From positions 50,297,707 through 50,361,706 of the forward strand of contig CM060174.1 in NCBI GenBank assembly GCA_030549775.1: a DNA stretch of 64,000 nucleotides, read 5' to 3'. Source of the DNA: Tamarix chinensis. Its lineage: Eukaryota > Streptophyta > Magnoliopsida > Caryophyllales > Tamaricaceae. The position numbers were made by a program, and so were the translations under genes. The notes beneath the pieces were generated by a model. That model ran no database searches and was not told the origin of the DNA. It worked only from the letters and a program-made list of their open reading frames with translations. Shown here in pieces: positions 1 to 10,780 of this stretch (its first letter is position 1; every line of letters begins with the position of its first letter).

Positions 1-1053
1 CATCATTACATACTCAATTTTCTTCCTCATTCACGCTTTTCTTTTCTTCCCTTTTAATCTCCTCAATTTCTCTTTAGGTCATAACTCTTTGATTAAGACA
101 CTCTTTAGCATAATGACCATAACCTCTACATTTAAAACATTGTCTACTTTTACCTTCAATCTCCTTAACTTTATACTTCTCCATGCGTGGCTTAAGATCT
201 TTTTATTCTATGATAATGCTCAAATTTGATGGCATAAAAGTCAAAGATGATGTTGCTTCATTCGAAAAGGAAGAGGAAGGTTTGGAGAATACCTTAGGCC
301 TTTTGAGTTGCCTTTCAAATTTTATAGCAAGCTTGATCATATCTTCAAGTGTATCATATAGAGAAACTTCAACTTTATCTCTAATGTTGAAATTCAATCC
401 TCCAAGTTATCTTGCACAAGTTTGTTCTTTCCTCTCTTGTACATCACATATCAAGGATAACTTTTCAAATTTCCTTGTATATTCTTCCACACTTGAATTC
501 CCTTGCTTCAATGTCATCATTTTGATGAAGTTGTCTTACTCAAATTCTCTTGGGATGAATTTTCTATTAATGTGCTTTTTCAGTTTCTCCCATGACTTGA
601 TCTTTGGCTTTCCATCTCTTTCCCTTGATCTCTTGAGATTATCAAACCAAATTCTTTCAAATTTTTGAAGTTTACGAGTAGCCAACTTACATCTCATATG
701 ATCATCATATTCTTTAAATTCAAAGATGGATTCCATAGTATGCATCCAATCTATGAATGTCTCCGCATATAACTCTCATGAAATTCTAGAAAATCAACCT
801 TCAAACCCTTATGTTCACCATGCTCTTGCCTTCTTCTTGTTTGACTATGCGTGCTTGAAGATGGACTTGAGTCTTCTTCAACATATTCAAGTTTTTTATT
901 CAAATGACCTCCTCTTGATTTAATGGCTCGCCTCACCATGCCTTCAACCCTATCATTTTTTTCTTCCATCCTACTCTCCATTTTTACTTCAAGCTTTTCA
1001 AATTGAATGTTGATGGCATCAAGGATGGACTTCATAAATTCTGAATTTTCCAT
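1..1053 (-). pseudogene. Ty3/gypsy gag, broken (gypsy 0, runs off the left edge)
   Basis: Retrotransposon capsid and nucleocapsid polyprotein, read on the minus strand from an ATG at 1053. The N-terminal part (751-1053) is charged and rich in Glu, Lys and Arg. The capsid core follows at 536-745, with WFDNLKR and KSWEKLKKHINRKFIPREFE-like sequence of the Retrotrans_gag family. A further piece lies at 203-397. A CCHC zinc knuckle of spacing CX2CX4HX4C is readable at 98-139. The first piece is in a different frame from the others, so there is a frameshift near 745-760, and there are stops between 536 and 397. The knuckle is in the same frame as the 536-745 and 203-397 pieces. Protease and pol would lie left of the window. 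The family assignment is firm; the lineage within Ty3/gypsy is not resolved. Confidence 0.85.
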
Positions 1054-1493
1054 TGTTGCACATGCTAGGGTTTAACTCAAGGTGATCGAATGAAGTTTTG
1101 TAAATTGAGAGAAAACCAACGAATGAAAAGGAGTATTATATGCTAGGGTCGAGTATATCACTCAAGGAGAAATGTTTTTATGTGTGTGTAATCTCACAAT
1201 ACTCAAAAGAATGGAAATTATCAATGTATATGTGTGGCGTATGGAAGAAGAAAAATAAGAGAAATGGTAATCTTCAACTTTAATTGAATCTTGATGATGT
1301 TTATCAAGATCTTGATGAAGTTCTTGGTTGAAGATGTACTATAAAGGATGAATATTTTCAAACAAAGGATGAAGATTTCCTAAGGACTTATGAATGTAGG
1401 ATCTTGAATGAAATCTTGATAGTAGAAGTGATTCTTGATGAGTGGAATTCAAAGCCTAGGAAAGTGAATTACCTTAAGGATGGATGAATCATG

Positions 1494-1509
1494 AGGATTT
1501 GATACCAAA
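1494..1509 (-). other. Primer-binding site of gypsy 0
   Basis: On the minus strand the sequence reads TTTGGTATCAAATCC. It shares the TGGTATCA core with the complement of the initiator-methionine tRNA 3' end, then diverges. It lies just inside the LTR end and about 440 bp upstream of gag. Confidence 0.6.
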
Positions 1510-1877
1510 TTAATGTGTGTATGGTTAGAGTCTTGGGCTTGGTTGTAATATAAATGGTGATTTAGGGTTAGGAAAGGTGGAAGGCGGTTTAGGGTTGATG
1601 GAAAGATAGAAGGGCTGTGAAAAGGGTTTGGATGGACGAATGGAGTAACGGTTTGGAGTAGGGTTTTCGGTGGAAAAGATAGAGTTGACGAAGCAAAAAA
1701 AAATAGAGGGATAGATTAATCTTTAAGCTACACAGAAATAAAGATTAAAGTTTTTCAAAACAAATCATTCACACATATTTGACTTGTTACGAGATGAATC
1801 CACACAGAATTCAGGTTTAAGCAAGCTTAAGGTTTTTCTTCTCATTCAAATTGTGTTCTTTCTCTGGTTTCTATGGC

Positions 1878-1885
1878 TTTAAATA
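1878..1885 (-). promoter_or_regulatory. TATA-like box in the gypsy 0 LTR
   Basis: Minus-strand GGCTATTTAAAGCC lies about 365 bp upstream of the LTR/primer-site junction. This is a plausible U3 promoter position. No experimental start is visible. Confidence 0.4.
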
Positions 1886-1960
1886 GCCAAAAGTTGTCGA
1901 GCCTCCCTTCAAAGATTACAATAATCTTACCACTAATCTTTCCTAGAAACATTGAATTCC

Positions 1961-2200
1961 CTAAGACTAGCTAGAAGTTATTAAATGGTCTAGCTACTAA
2001 CAACCTTATTTGACTCGAAATAAAAATAATACTAAATGACTTAAGACTAGCTAGAAGATATTATATGATATAGATACTAACAACCTTATTTGACTCGAAA
2101 TAAAAATAATAATAAATGACTTAAGACTAGCTAGAAGATATTAAATGATCTAGCTACTAACAACCTTATTTGACTCGAAATAAAAATAATAATAAATGTT
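1961..2200. repeat. Three tandem 80-bp repeats
   Basis: Exact 80-bp units at 1961-2040, 2041-2120 and 2121-2200 each begin (c/t)TAAGACTAGCTAGAAG and contain CTACTAACAACC or a close variant. They differ by only a few substitutions. They lie in the presumed U3 of the gypsy 0 LTR, where tandem enhancer-like repeats are common. Confidence 0.95.
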
Positions 2201-2275
2201 ACGCTAACTAAAGAACGTTTCATGCATCCCATGCATGCACCTCCATGTTCATGTATTTGCGTGGAGTAGCGTAAC
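2198..2275. repeat. Inverted repeat GTTACGCTA / TAGCGTAAC
   Basis: Perfect 9-bp arms at 2198-2206 and 2267-2275 enclose 60 bp that include a CATGCATCCCATGCATGC near-palindrome. This lies at the border between the gypsy 0 LTR and the gypsy 1 LTR remnant. Confidence 0.6.
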
Positions 2276-2642
2276 CATCTCAGTCAGTGTTGTGTCATGC
2301 GACTCTGCTCCCACATCAGGTGATTTTGGTTTTGGGGCCACACCCTAATCCCATTTTAATGTAGCCTTATACTCTTAACCATGTATATCCATATATTGAT
2401 TTGGTGAGGGACCTTTAAGGTCCTTTGATATAAACAATCTTTTAATACGTTTATGTAGTTTATGTTTGTGTACTCTATTTTAAATTGATTGGTTGGTTTT
2501 AGCCTTGTATCTAATATGCAGTAGGCAGAGGATGTTTATCCTATGTCATGTACGGTGGTAACACCCTTTTTTCATAAGAGTATTTTTATCTTTCACATTG
2601 TTTTGAATGAAAATTTTGAGTAGTGAAAATAGGGGTGTTACA
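2276..2642 (+). mobile_element. 5' LTR remnant of gypsy 1
   Basis: The right end is GGGGTGTTACA, directly followed by a primer site. From about 2320 on it matches 23890-24214 along its length (shared blocks include TTAGCCTTGTATCTAA and TTTATCCTATG), so it is the 5' partner of that LTR. The left part is missing or displaced by gypsy 0; the left limit given here is arbitrary. Confidence 0.75.
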
Positions 2643-2644
2643 TG

Positions 2645-2720
2645 TTGGGATTAGAGCATTTCCTTAAAAAATGTGTCGTTTTCTACAATTATTAAGCTGA
2701 TACCATGGGATGGTATTTCT
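2645..2720 (+). other. Primer-binding region of gypsy 1 with a second copy
   Basis: TTGGGATTAGAGCA at 2645-2658 is a decayed TTGGTATCAGAGC, the site for initiator-Met tRNA. About 64 bp on, a second primer-site-like motif, GATACCATGGGATGGTATT, lies around 2700-2716 with its own inverted complement in front. The same arrangement is expanded in the B' element at 28333. Confidence 0.7.
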
Positions 2721-2889
2721 AGACCTTTTTCCCTTTATTTTTCTTAAATTTTAAGAATTTTCAAACCCAAAATGTTTGTGAGTGAGAGTGGGGTTGGGAA
2801 TGTGTCATAAATTGCCTTTATGATAATTATTGTGCAAGTTATAGTACTCGATAGATTGAATTCTGTTGCAGTTACTTCTAGTCTTTATA

Positions 2890-4100
2890 AATTGTTGGTT
2901 GCTGCTATAAGCACATTGAAGCATTCATGGAGACCATCATAGCATATATGGAGGGAATCATAGCATATATGGAGGGCCAGATCCAAGTAGCACAACCACC
3001 ACTAGGGCCAGTAGCTACATTGGCTCAGAAAGGCTAGGCAGTATCACCCATCGATCTTCGAGGGCTAGGAGGACCCTAAAATCATGAAGAGATGGGTATG
3101 GGACATGAAAAATACCTTCACCACTTGCATTTTCCGTAGAGATAAGAGGGTTGATGTGGTTTTTTATTATTTGAGAGGAAGGGAAAATGCTTAGTGGAGG
3201 AGTGCGCAACGTAGGGGTGGATAACCTGTGGGCTGGGGACCATTCTTGGAGGCTCTATGAGCTCTTTTCTACTTGACTCACCTCTTCATAAACAATTATA
3301 ATGAATTCATGGTTCTTCAGCAAAGGGACATGTCCATCGAGGAGTATTGCACTCAATTCATGGACTTGCTCTAGATTGCCCTAAAAGTGGAGGACAATAA
3401 GGTAATGTAAGTCCACTGTTTCAAGATCGTGTTAGGGATCTAATATTAGGACCTTTTTGTGGGATTTAATCCACCAAATATGGTAGAGATGTATGAGAAA
3501 GCTTTATAGGCATCCCAAGTCATCCAGGGCTAGAGTACTCGGTCGGGGAGCAAGAGGAAGTTTGAAGGTTACCGACATCCCAGTGATAGGAAGAAGACCT
3601 TTTTGGGAGGTAGCTTAACACCTAGATACGGTAGGAGCATGGGGTCAATACCTTGAGTTGGAGATTTGTCTAGGGGTCTTGGTGAAGAGAGGAACTACCA
3701 TTATAATCAATGCATAACAAATCACCTAGGATTAAACTATAGAGGCATTAAGGTGATGTGTCATGGATAAGTAATGGTGGGGAATAGGGCCTATGAGTGC
3801 CAAGTTGAGGTTGATAGAATCTAGAGGATCTAGTCTAGAGCTCAAAGTTCTAGATCAATCCAGTAACCATAGTCATAGACTTAGAGTGTTCCTCTATCAT
3901 TAGCCAGTACAGCTAGTTGAGCTACTTAGCCTAGAGGTTTGAGGTTGGTCCATTTCCAACAATGGAAAGGATTAGCTAGTGCTACGGGAGTTCCTTCAGT
4001 AGGGCACCTGAACGTGATGCACTAGGTAGAGGAAAAACATCAGGCTAGTGTGGTAACTGGTATGTTTACTGTCTCTACTTTCCCCACATGAGTATTGTTT
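2890..4100 (+). pseudogene. Ty3/gypsy gag, broken (gypsy 1)
   Basis: Gag remnant of gypsy 1. Around 3050-3210 the plus strand reads as a typical capsid core: FEG-EDPK, MKNTFTTCIF, VDVVFYYLRGRENA, then W, with stops in between. The family pattern is a W...M...F...C...V..A.Y.L.G.A..WW series, so the assignment to Retrotrans_gag is good. A 21-bp duplication at about 2936-2977 repeats a seven-codon stretch. I could not find a clear CCHC knuckle before the protease. Frameshifts and TAG/TGA stops are frequent, so no product is expected. Confidence 0.75.
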
Positions 4101-4241
4101 GACCCTAGTACATCATAGTCCTTTATGTCATCTACATTTGTAGCTAGAGCTATCATATTTCCTTCTGTTAGTATTTCTACTTCTATTGTGTTGCCTTTGG
4201 GAGATAGGAGTGTATAATCTAGGTTCTATCAAGGTTTAACT

Positions 4242-4493
4242 TTGGTAGTTGGAGGAATAGAATTTCTGTTGGACCTCATAGAACTCAAACTATGTAATTT
4301 TGATGTGATCATCGAGATGGATATACAAGGAAAGTACCAAGCATTGATCAATTATGCAAAAACATGTGTGGTTTTGCAAGGACCTAATGGTATTAGGGTT
4401 TCATATCAGAAGTTTCAACCTAATCTCTTTACAAGGATAGTGCTAGTAATCACATTGAGCAATCTCATATGTAAAGGGTATCCATTCTACTAG
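4242..4493 (+). pseudogene. Retroviral-type aspartic protease region (gypsy 1)
   Basis: An 83-codon open stretch resembles the C-terminal half of the RVP_2 protease domain of plant gypsy elements. The block DLIELKLCNFDVIIEMDIQGKY, then HALI-like sequence (QALINYAKTCVVLQGPNG), corresponds to the family's DLI-L-FDVILGMDWL--H-A-ID block. The usual GMDWL is altered to EMDIQ. The catalytic DTGAS segment should lie upstream of this open stretch, and I do not see it clearly. The protease would cleave the element's own polyprotein. It sits between gag and RT as expected for Ty3/gypsy. Confidence 0.75.
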
Positions 4494-4599
4494 TGTAGTG
4501 TCTGAGACACCAAAGCTACTAAGACGCCCTTAAAGTATAGCAGTGGTCCATGAATTTCCTAATGTATTCCCAGAGGAGATCCCTAGAATACCACATGTT

Positions 4600-5180
4600 T
4601 GAGAAGTCTAGTACCATGGAAATGTTTCCAAGGATAGAGCTAGTATCTAAGGCTTTGTACCGTATGGTAACTATAGAGATGAAAGAACTCAAGGCTCAAT
4701 TGGAGGAGCTTTTGGAGAAGAGTTAAATCCGACCAAGTGTATCACCGTGGGGAGTGCCAGTTCTATTCATGAATAAGAAGGATGGGATCTTGAGGTTTTG
4801 CATTGACTACCGATGTTTGAACTAGGTGATGATAAAAAACTGTTATCCATTACCAAGGATTGATGGCTTATTTGATCAGCTCAGGGGAGCCAAGGTGTTA
4901 TAGAAGATTGACCATTGGTCAGGCTACCAAAACCTAAGGATAATAGAACATGACATCCCTAAGACTACTTTTCAGAAGAGGTATGGCCTTTATGAATTCA
5001 CAATAATTCCCTTCAGACTCACTAATGCGCCAGCAGCCTTCATGTCCTTTATGAACCAAATCTTTTGACCATTCTTGGACTAGTTCATAGTGTTGTTCAT
5101 TGATGACGTCCTCATCTACTCCAGCAATCAAGAGATGCATGAAAATCCTTTGAGGCAGAATTTGGCATTGCTAAGATCAC
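4600..5180 (+). pseudogene. Reverse transcriptase domain (gypsy 1), stops inside
   Basis: Plus-strand reading gives the RT fingers and palm of a Ty3/gypsy element in order: [76 protein letters not shown], then the catalytic box FIDD at 5096-5107 (LFIDDVLIYS). The box is intact, but at least five in-frame stops interrupt the domain, several at positions where relatives have Gln, Lys or Arg codons. The enzyme would copy element RNA to DNA in the virus-like particle. The PWGVPVLF and [12 protein letters not shown] blocks mark it as gypsy rather than copia or LINE. Confidence 0.93.
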
Positions 5181-5279
5181 ACTAGTTGTATACCAAACTC
5201 TCAAATTGTGAGTTTTGGTTAGATCAAGTGGTTTTCCTTTGACACATAATTATAAGGATGGAGTAGCAGTGGATCCTTC

Positions 5280-5870
5280 TAAGGTTCAAGCTATTTTTGA
5301 ATGCCCAATTCCCACTACTCTCAAGGAGGTGTGCAAATTTCTAGGATTAGCAAGTTACTACCATTGATTTGTGGCAGATTTCTCCAAGATAGCACATATG
5401 TTGACTCATCTACAGAAGAAGGCTAAGCATTTCCAATGAGACGAGAAGTGTAGTGAAGCCTTCGAGGAGTTGAAGAGGCTTTTAACTTCAGACCTAATGC
5501 TCATATTATCGTGTGGGTCTAATAGTTTAGTGGTATACAATGATGCTTCCAAGCAAGGTCTGGGTTATGTGCTGATGCAATATGGAAGAGAAGTGGCGTA
5601 TGATTCTTTACAACTAAAGCCACTTGAAAAAAACTACCCGATGTATAACTTAGAGCTTGTTGCGGTAGTGTTTTCCCTTAAGATATGGAGGCAATATCTC
5701 TATAGAGTTCAATGTAAGTTCTACATTGACCATAAAAGCCCCAAGTACATCTTCATCTAGTAGGAGTTGAACCTAAGACAACACCAATGGTTGGAATTGG
5801 TCAAGGATTACGACTTGAAATCGGCTTACCATGAGGGTAAGGCTAATATAGTGGCAAACGTACATAGTTG
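5280..5870 (+). pseudogene. RT thumb/connection and RNase H domain (gypsy 1)
   Basis: From 5280 the reading includes CPIPTTLKEVCKFLGLASYYH, a stop, then FVADFSKIAHMLTHL: the connection region, with CGA to TGA as the likely change at the stop. The open part 5470-5757 carries the RNase [18 protein letters not shown] with the first acidic residue, [22 protein letters not shown] with the Glu, and [10 protein letters not shown] with the next Asp. All three acidic positions look preserved. The domain normally degrades the RNA strand during reverse transcription. It continues into the integrase linker (HEGKANIVA at about 5830), with no spacer between domains. Confidence 0.92.
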
Positions 5871-6059
5871 AAAGACATCACATTCCTATGGCATGATCAT
5901 GTTATTCGATCATTTGTGCCAAGAAATCATAAAGTTAGAGATCAAACTTATCACAATTTGTAGTCTATATATAAGTAATAATGAGTGCACTCACCATTAC
6001 ACCTTCAATCTTCGAAGAGATCTAAACTAATCAACTTGGTGATGCTAAGCTTAAGAGAA

Positions 6060-6989
6060 TCTGAGCTAGTATTACAGAACGTAGAGGTCCGGATCCACGA
6101 GGATGGCAGTATCAGATATCATGATAGGTGGTGTGCACCATAGGAGTGTGGTGAGCTTAAGAGGAGGATCCTTATAGAAGGAAATTATACCCCTTATTCT
6201 ATCAATCCTAGAGGAGACAAGCTGTACAAGGACCTGAAGAAGGTATATTGGTGGCCCCACATGAAGTAGGAAGTAGTAGAATCCGTTACCCAATGTTTGA
6301 CCTATCAGAAGGTTAAGATTGAGTACAAGAAACCAATAGGGTTAGTGTAACCACTAGAAGTCCCAAAGTGGAAGTGGAATATCATATCAATGGAATTCAT
6401 AGTTGGTCTTCTAAGGACCCATAGTGGATTTGATTCCGTCTGGGTTGTTGTGGATCGCCTGCTGGCCATATTTATACTAATGAAGGTGACATGAAACATG
6501 GAGTAGATAGCCAATGCCTACAAAATGCATGTGGTGAGATTGCATGGAGTTTCTAAGGTCATTGTATTCCATTGAGATTCTAGGTTCTTATCACACTTTT
6601 GGAAAAAGTTGCAAGCCGCTTTTGGTACTCAACTGAATATGAATATGGCCTTTCACCCAACTACAGATGGTCGAGCAAAGAGGACCATTCATACTTTGAA
6701 AGACATGTTTTGGGCACAAGTACTACACTTTGAGAGAAGTTGGGAAGATCATCTAAACTTGATTGAATTATCCTATAACAATAGATACTATGCTAGCATC
6801 ATGATGGCACCTTTTGAATCCTTATACAAGAAAAAATATTATAGTCCCTCGTGTTGGAAAGATATGAGGGAGATGCTTGTGTTGGGACTTGAGATGATTG
6901 AAGGGACGACTAGGCACTTTCGTTTGATTCAAGATCAAACTAGAGTAACCTAGGACCGGAAGAAGAGCTACACAGATCTAAAAGGAAAG
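6060..6989 (+). pseudogene. Integrase, N-terminal and core part (gypsy 1), catalytic triad lost
   Basis: The zinc-binding region is readable around 6225-6310 (LYKDLKKVYWWPHMK). The rve core follows: [29 protein letters not shown], then VIVFH, a stop, DSRF, then a 114-codon open stretch at 6609-6950 with AFHPTTDGRAKRTIHTLKDM and LIELSYNNRYYASIMMAPFE. Compared with the family, the first catalytic Asp is Glu (SMEF), the second is His (VFH), and the catalytic Glu after DGR-A is Lys. All three residues of the D,D-35-E site are therefore replaced. The frame stops right where solo LTR A1 is inserted and resumes at 10224. Confidence 0.92.
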
Positions 6990-7794
6990 TGTAACACCCC
7001 CAATTTGTGGACCAAAAATTTCATTTTTAAGATAATACGGAAGTGTTTGAAAAATAGAACCGAGAAATGTTACCACCACACCAACTATGAAAGAGGTGTG
7101 ATCATCACTCAATCCATGCTTGATGTAAGGTAAAGCAAAATAAGAAAAAAAAATGCATGATCATACTATTAATGGAATAATACAAGATTTTAAAGACTAA
7201 AAAAATTATACATAGAATGAACTTAATAGTTTTACAAAACCAAATACAGAAAATTAAGCCAAGAGTTCAAACAACCAAAAAACAAATGCCAACACAGTGG
7301 GGAAAATACTTAAAACCAGTTAACCTAACTATTTGGCACAATCATAAACCATTAACCCCAATCAATGTCTCAGTAATGGCCCATGTCTTCACCCTTAGCA
7401 TACTCTAACTAAGAATCATAACCTTGCAAATTGTCTTATGCTCCCTAGATCAGAAGTCAGATCATCACATTGACCACACAAGTACACTATCTATACATTG
7501 AATTACTTGTAAAACATATTACTTAAAATATGGTAAGGCTCATGCAGCATATTGAAGCCATATAACGGCATGGTGATATCATATCGGTATAGCTCAAGTA
7601 CAACAAGGCATGCTTGCATGAAAATCATAGAAGTATAAAAATAAGGTAAATTCATTGCAACCCATACAATATAACCATACTAGAATTATTCCTTTAGTGA
7701 CCACACAAATTTTTAGTTAATAAGATAGTTTGTTCAACCATGCCCAGTTCTCCACCATGAACAAAATTCATGGCGGCAAAAATAATCACAATGG

Positions 7795-8065
7795 GATACC
7801 ACACCCATCAAACAAGGTTAGGATGCATTGAAAGATCTTTCTTCGGGGATACCACACCAACCACACATCGAGCGCACCTACAACAAATCGGGATACCACA
7901 CCTACCACACATGGTTGAGGTACACCAAGGGGATTTATACTGGGATACTTCACCCACCACACCTTGAATGTCTCCATCGTGAAGGCTAAAAAGTCGGAAT
8001 ACCACACCTACTTAAGCAATGGATAATACAAAGTGTAAGAAGTCTTGTACTGGGATACCTCACCT
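7795..8065. repeat. Degenerate GGGATACCACACC repeat in A1
   Basis: Six degenerate units of roughly 45-57 bp, each opening GG(G)ATACC(A/T)CACC and followed by ACCACAC-like sequence. The same array occurs in A2 (59516-59790) and in shorter form in A3. Confidence 0.8.
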
Positions 8066-8284
8066 ACCGGAGCTAAACACCAATACCATGTTATCCTATC
8101 ATAGTATAATCCTATACCTCAAAGATATATGCATACCCTCTACCAACTGCAGCCTAGTAGAGATAAAAATAGGTACTGAATGAAAAATATAACCAATAGA
8201 GACCTGTCCACTAACTCTAGGCAGCTACCCCATGAGCCAAAAAAAGAGGCTTAAATAAAATCTTAAACCATTAATATATATTTT

Positions 8285-8460
8285 CAAGTGATATCACGAA
8301 TCACAATAAAATTCACACACAACCAAATTTAGTGTTTCCAAGTGACAACACCAAATACAATTAAATTCCATTATTTAAGCAAATTTGGTGTTTCCAACTG
8401 ATAACACCAAATACATCACATGGTCTTAAAGCCACCATTTTGGTGCTTAGAGATGATACC
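8285..8460. repeat. Repeats of GTGTTTCCAAGTGA-AACACCAAA in A1
   Basis: Two to three degenerate units of about 64 bp. Each contains GTGTTTCCAA(G/C)TGA followed by AACACCAAATAC, which is itself an inverted GTGTT/AACAC pair. A2 has a longer version at 60000-60240. Confidence 0.7.
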
Positions 8461-8624
8461 AAACTTAATAAAAAAATCAAGTCTCAAATACCATCATGGT
8501 TATTCATATTAAATTAGGTCAATCATAATTAAATTATGCAAACGCATGGAATTATCAACACCAAAGACTCAAGATAAACATAAAAAATTCTAATAAACCA
8601 GGGGGCTTCCCCCTAAACTAATAG

Positions 8625-8935
8625 ATTGGTCCATCAGACCAATCAACTGGTTAGCCTCACCAATCGACTCTTCATATGAACCAATAAATTAGTTTAGTCC
8701 ATCTGGTTGATGGGTATAAGAAAAGACCAAATAATTTGGCCTTCAAGGACACTAATAGATGGGTTTGACTAACTAATTGACTATTCATCGAAACCAATTG
8801 ATTGTTTTGTTAAACCAATTGACGTATCTCATGGCTAACCAATCCAAAACTCCAAACCATTCAACTCTTTGCAAAAACAAGTCGATGGGTTTGAGTAATT
8901 GATCGACTAGTTTGGGTAAAGTGCTACCCAGACCT
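8625..8935. repeat. Cluster of CCAAT..ATTGG palindromes in A1
   Basis: Many variants of ACCAATCGATTGGT / ACCAGTCGACTGGT occur every 25-45 bp, such as GACCAATCAACTGGTT, CACCAATCGACT and AACCAATTGATTG. Each is a pair of inverted CCAAT-like boxes. The same clusters occur in A2, A3, G and E. Confidence 0.8.
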
Positions 8936-9860
8936 GCAAAACACACACCAAAATTTACCACACTTTACTATATTAATCCTAGCATACTTCTATGTCAAAA
9001 CACACACAAAAAATACATATTGCACGTATAGAATCACATGGATATATGGTAATGTATGTACTTACACAAATCATGCTCAAAAAACCAAGTTTATGCTTAA
9101 AGATCATATAATTCCAACAACACTAATTTAGGAAGAATTATACCACATTCTCAAATTATGGAACACAATTTAATCATACTCATATAAGCACCAAACACAT
9201 TAGACCCCAATATACCATAGAAGCCTAATATTCTAATAGCACAAAACTCCTATAAGGTGACTTATCTCGTAGAACTTTGATTCCTAAGAGAATCAAAGTA
9301 AAAAAAACATTAAAATCCTCTTCAAAACTTCATTCAAAACCAAGAAAAGAAGGATACAAAACATCACCTTTTGTCTCTAAAACATAATGTTAATGAAAGA
9401 GCTAAAATATTCAACCTTTATTAACCTAAATTCTTTCTTGCTTAAGGAAAGTATAAGAGAGCTAAAACCAAGATTAGAAGAAAGGAAAGAAACACAATGC
9501 TTGACTAATTAAGGAAGAAAAAAAGCCTCTATTTTTTCTCAGTAGAGGGAAGAAGAGGGAAAATGGAAGGGTGCTCAACACTTGGGAAATTTTCCACAAG
9601 GAAAAGGAATAAGAGAGAAAGAAGACAAGTGAGGAATAAGAATGGATCAAAAATGAAAAGTATAGAGGCAAGGCTGGATCGACCTTCTCAGGGGAAAGGG
9701 GAATGAGGCTGGTGAGGTTGAGTGTGGGCAAACCAAGAAGCGAAGGCTTACTTGATGGGATGTTGAGGGATTGAGTGTTGTCAAAAATGAGCATGGTAGT
9801 GGGTTGGAAAGTCAAGGGATGGTGCACAAAGTCAATCTCGCAGCCCCAACTGCAAGAAGA

Positions 9861-9882
9861 TAGAGAGAGAGAGAGAGAGAGG
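9861..9882. repeat. (GA)n microsatellite in A1
   Basis: About eleven GA units in a purine-rich part of the LTR. A2 has the same region at 61805 without the expansion. Confidence 0.9.
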
Positions 9883-10223
9883 TGAGGGAGCAGAAAAAAG
9901 ATGAAGCTTGCCTCAAATATGTCTTTTGGGAAATTTTGGGCTAATTAAAACTATGTAATGACCTACAAATGTGAAAATAATCCAAAAGCACTAAAACATG
10001 CATATTAGCATAATTAGACTCTAATTGGACGAACCAGCATCGAGAATAAGAATGTTAATTTCCCAAACACAACAATTGATAGGTTATGTAAATTAATCAA
10101 TTGGTACGCCTAAAATTCATATTTTTATTAGAATTTCAAACCCATTTCACAACCAAAACTCATTTATTTTACATCTACATAATTCTAAATAAATTTTGAA
10201 GGATTTGTGATGGGGGTATTATA

Positions 10224-10640
10224 GAGGGACTAATGGTTATGAGGTGGGTGACAGTCCTTCTAAGGGTCAGTAGGAAGGGTAAGCTCAGTCTGAGATATAT
10301 TGAACTGTACCAAATTCTGGACCATGTTGGTGAAATTGTTTATCGCTAAGCTCTACCAATGGAATTGTCATGTGTGCACGACATCTTTCACATATCCAAG
10401 CTAAGGAAGTACGTAGCATATTCTTCGCACGTCATCTGAATGGAGTCACTAGAGCTCAATGAATCCCTTTCTTATGAAGAGCGATAGGTGAGTTTTTTGC
10501 ATGCAAAGACGAGAGAGACAACTACAAAGACCATCCTGTTAGTAAAGGTTCTTTAGTCATAGCATGGTATAGAGGAGGCTACTTGGGAGGTCATAAAGGA
10601 AATTCAAGTTGAGTACCCAAAATTATTTTCGTAGCTTGTC
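10224..10640 (+). pseudogene. Integrase C-terminus of gypsy 1, resumed after A1
   Basis: The pol reading continues after the A1 insertion: LSLRYIELYQILDHVGEIVYR, LPMELSCVHDIFHISKLRKYVA, LELNESLSYEER, then EEATWEVIKEIQVEYPKLFS ending in a TAG at about 10635. This is the usual C-terminal tail of Ty3/gypsy integrases (GPY/F module: RYIGPYEIL, HPVFHVSMLRKY, ATWE-E--R--YP-LF). It was joined to 6989 before A1 inserted. Stops and frameshifts are present. A chromodomain-like extension is not clearly visible. Confidence 0.88.
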
Positions 10641-10670
10641 GCCTTAGTGTAAATTTTTCTTTAAGGGGGT

Positions 10671-10780
10671 AGTAACCATTTTCTTCAATGTGAATGTGAA
10701 GTGTGTTTTACCGTACATTTAGTAATGTGATTGGAATGGTTATAAAATTTAGGGGTGTAGCCTCTTGAAGGGGGTAGCGC
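10671..10780 (+). other. Two polypurine tracts of gypsy 1
   Basis: TTAAGGGGGTAG at 10671-10682 and GAAGGGGGTAGCGC at 10767-10780. The second abuts the 3' LTR and is the expected plus-strand primer. The first, about 100 bp upstream, is a second copy. Confidence 0.7.

Larger units (their letters stand above)
1514..2222 (-). mobile_element. 5' LTR of gypsy 0
   Basis: In element orientation it would start TGAAACG (right edge) and end CACACA next to the primer site. The outer edge is uncertain because the second LTR is outside the window. It holds a TATA-like box and three 80-bp tandem repeats. Confidence 0.55.
6990..10223 (-). mobile_element. Solo LTR A1 inside the gypsy 1 integrase
   Basis: Starts TGTAACACCCCC and ends GGGGTATTATA, without coding sequence between. 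In element orientation (minus) this is TATAATACCCC...GGGGGTGTTACA, the same ends as gypsy 1. The integrase reading frame of gypsy 1 is cut at 6989 and resumes at 10224, which fixes both borders. The flanks GAAAG and GAGGG are a decayed 5-bp target duplication. At 3.2 kb it is a very long solo LTR. A2 and A3 are relatives along the full length. Confidence 0.88.

Noticed and set aside
6990..10223. A1 as a DNA transposon, because its ends are inverted (TGTAACACCCC / GGGGTATTATA)
   Set aside because: The ends equal the LTR termini of gypsy 1, the element has no transposase, and the imperfect duplication is 5 bp. Short inverted ends are normal for LTRs.
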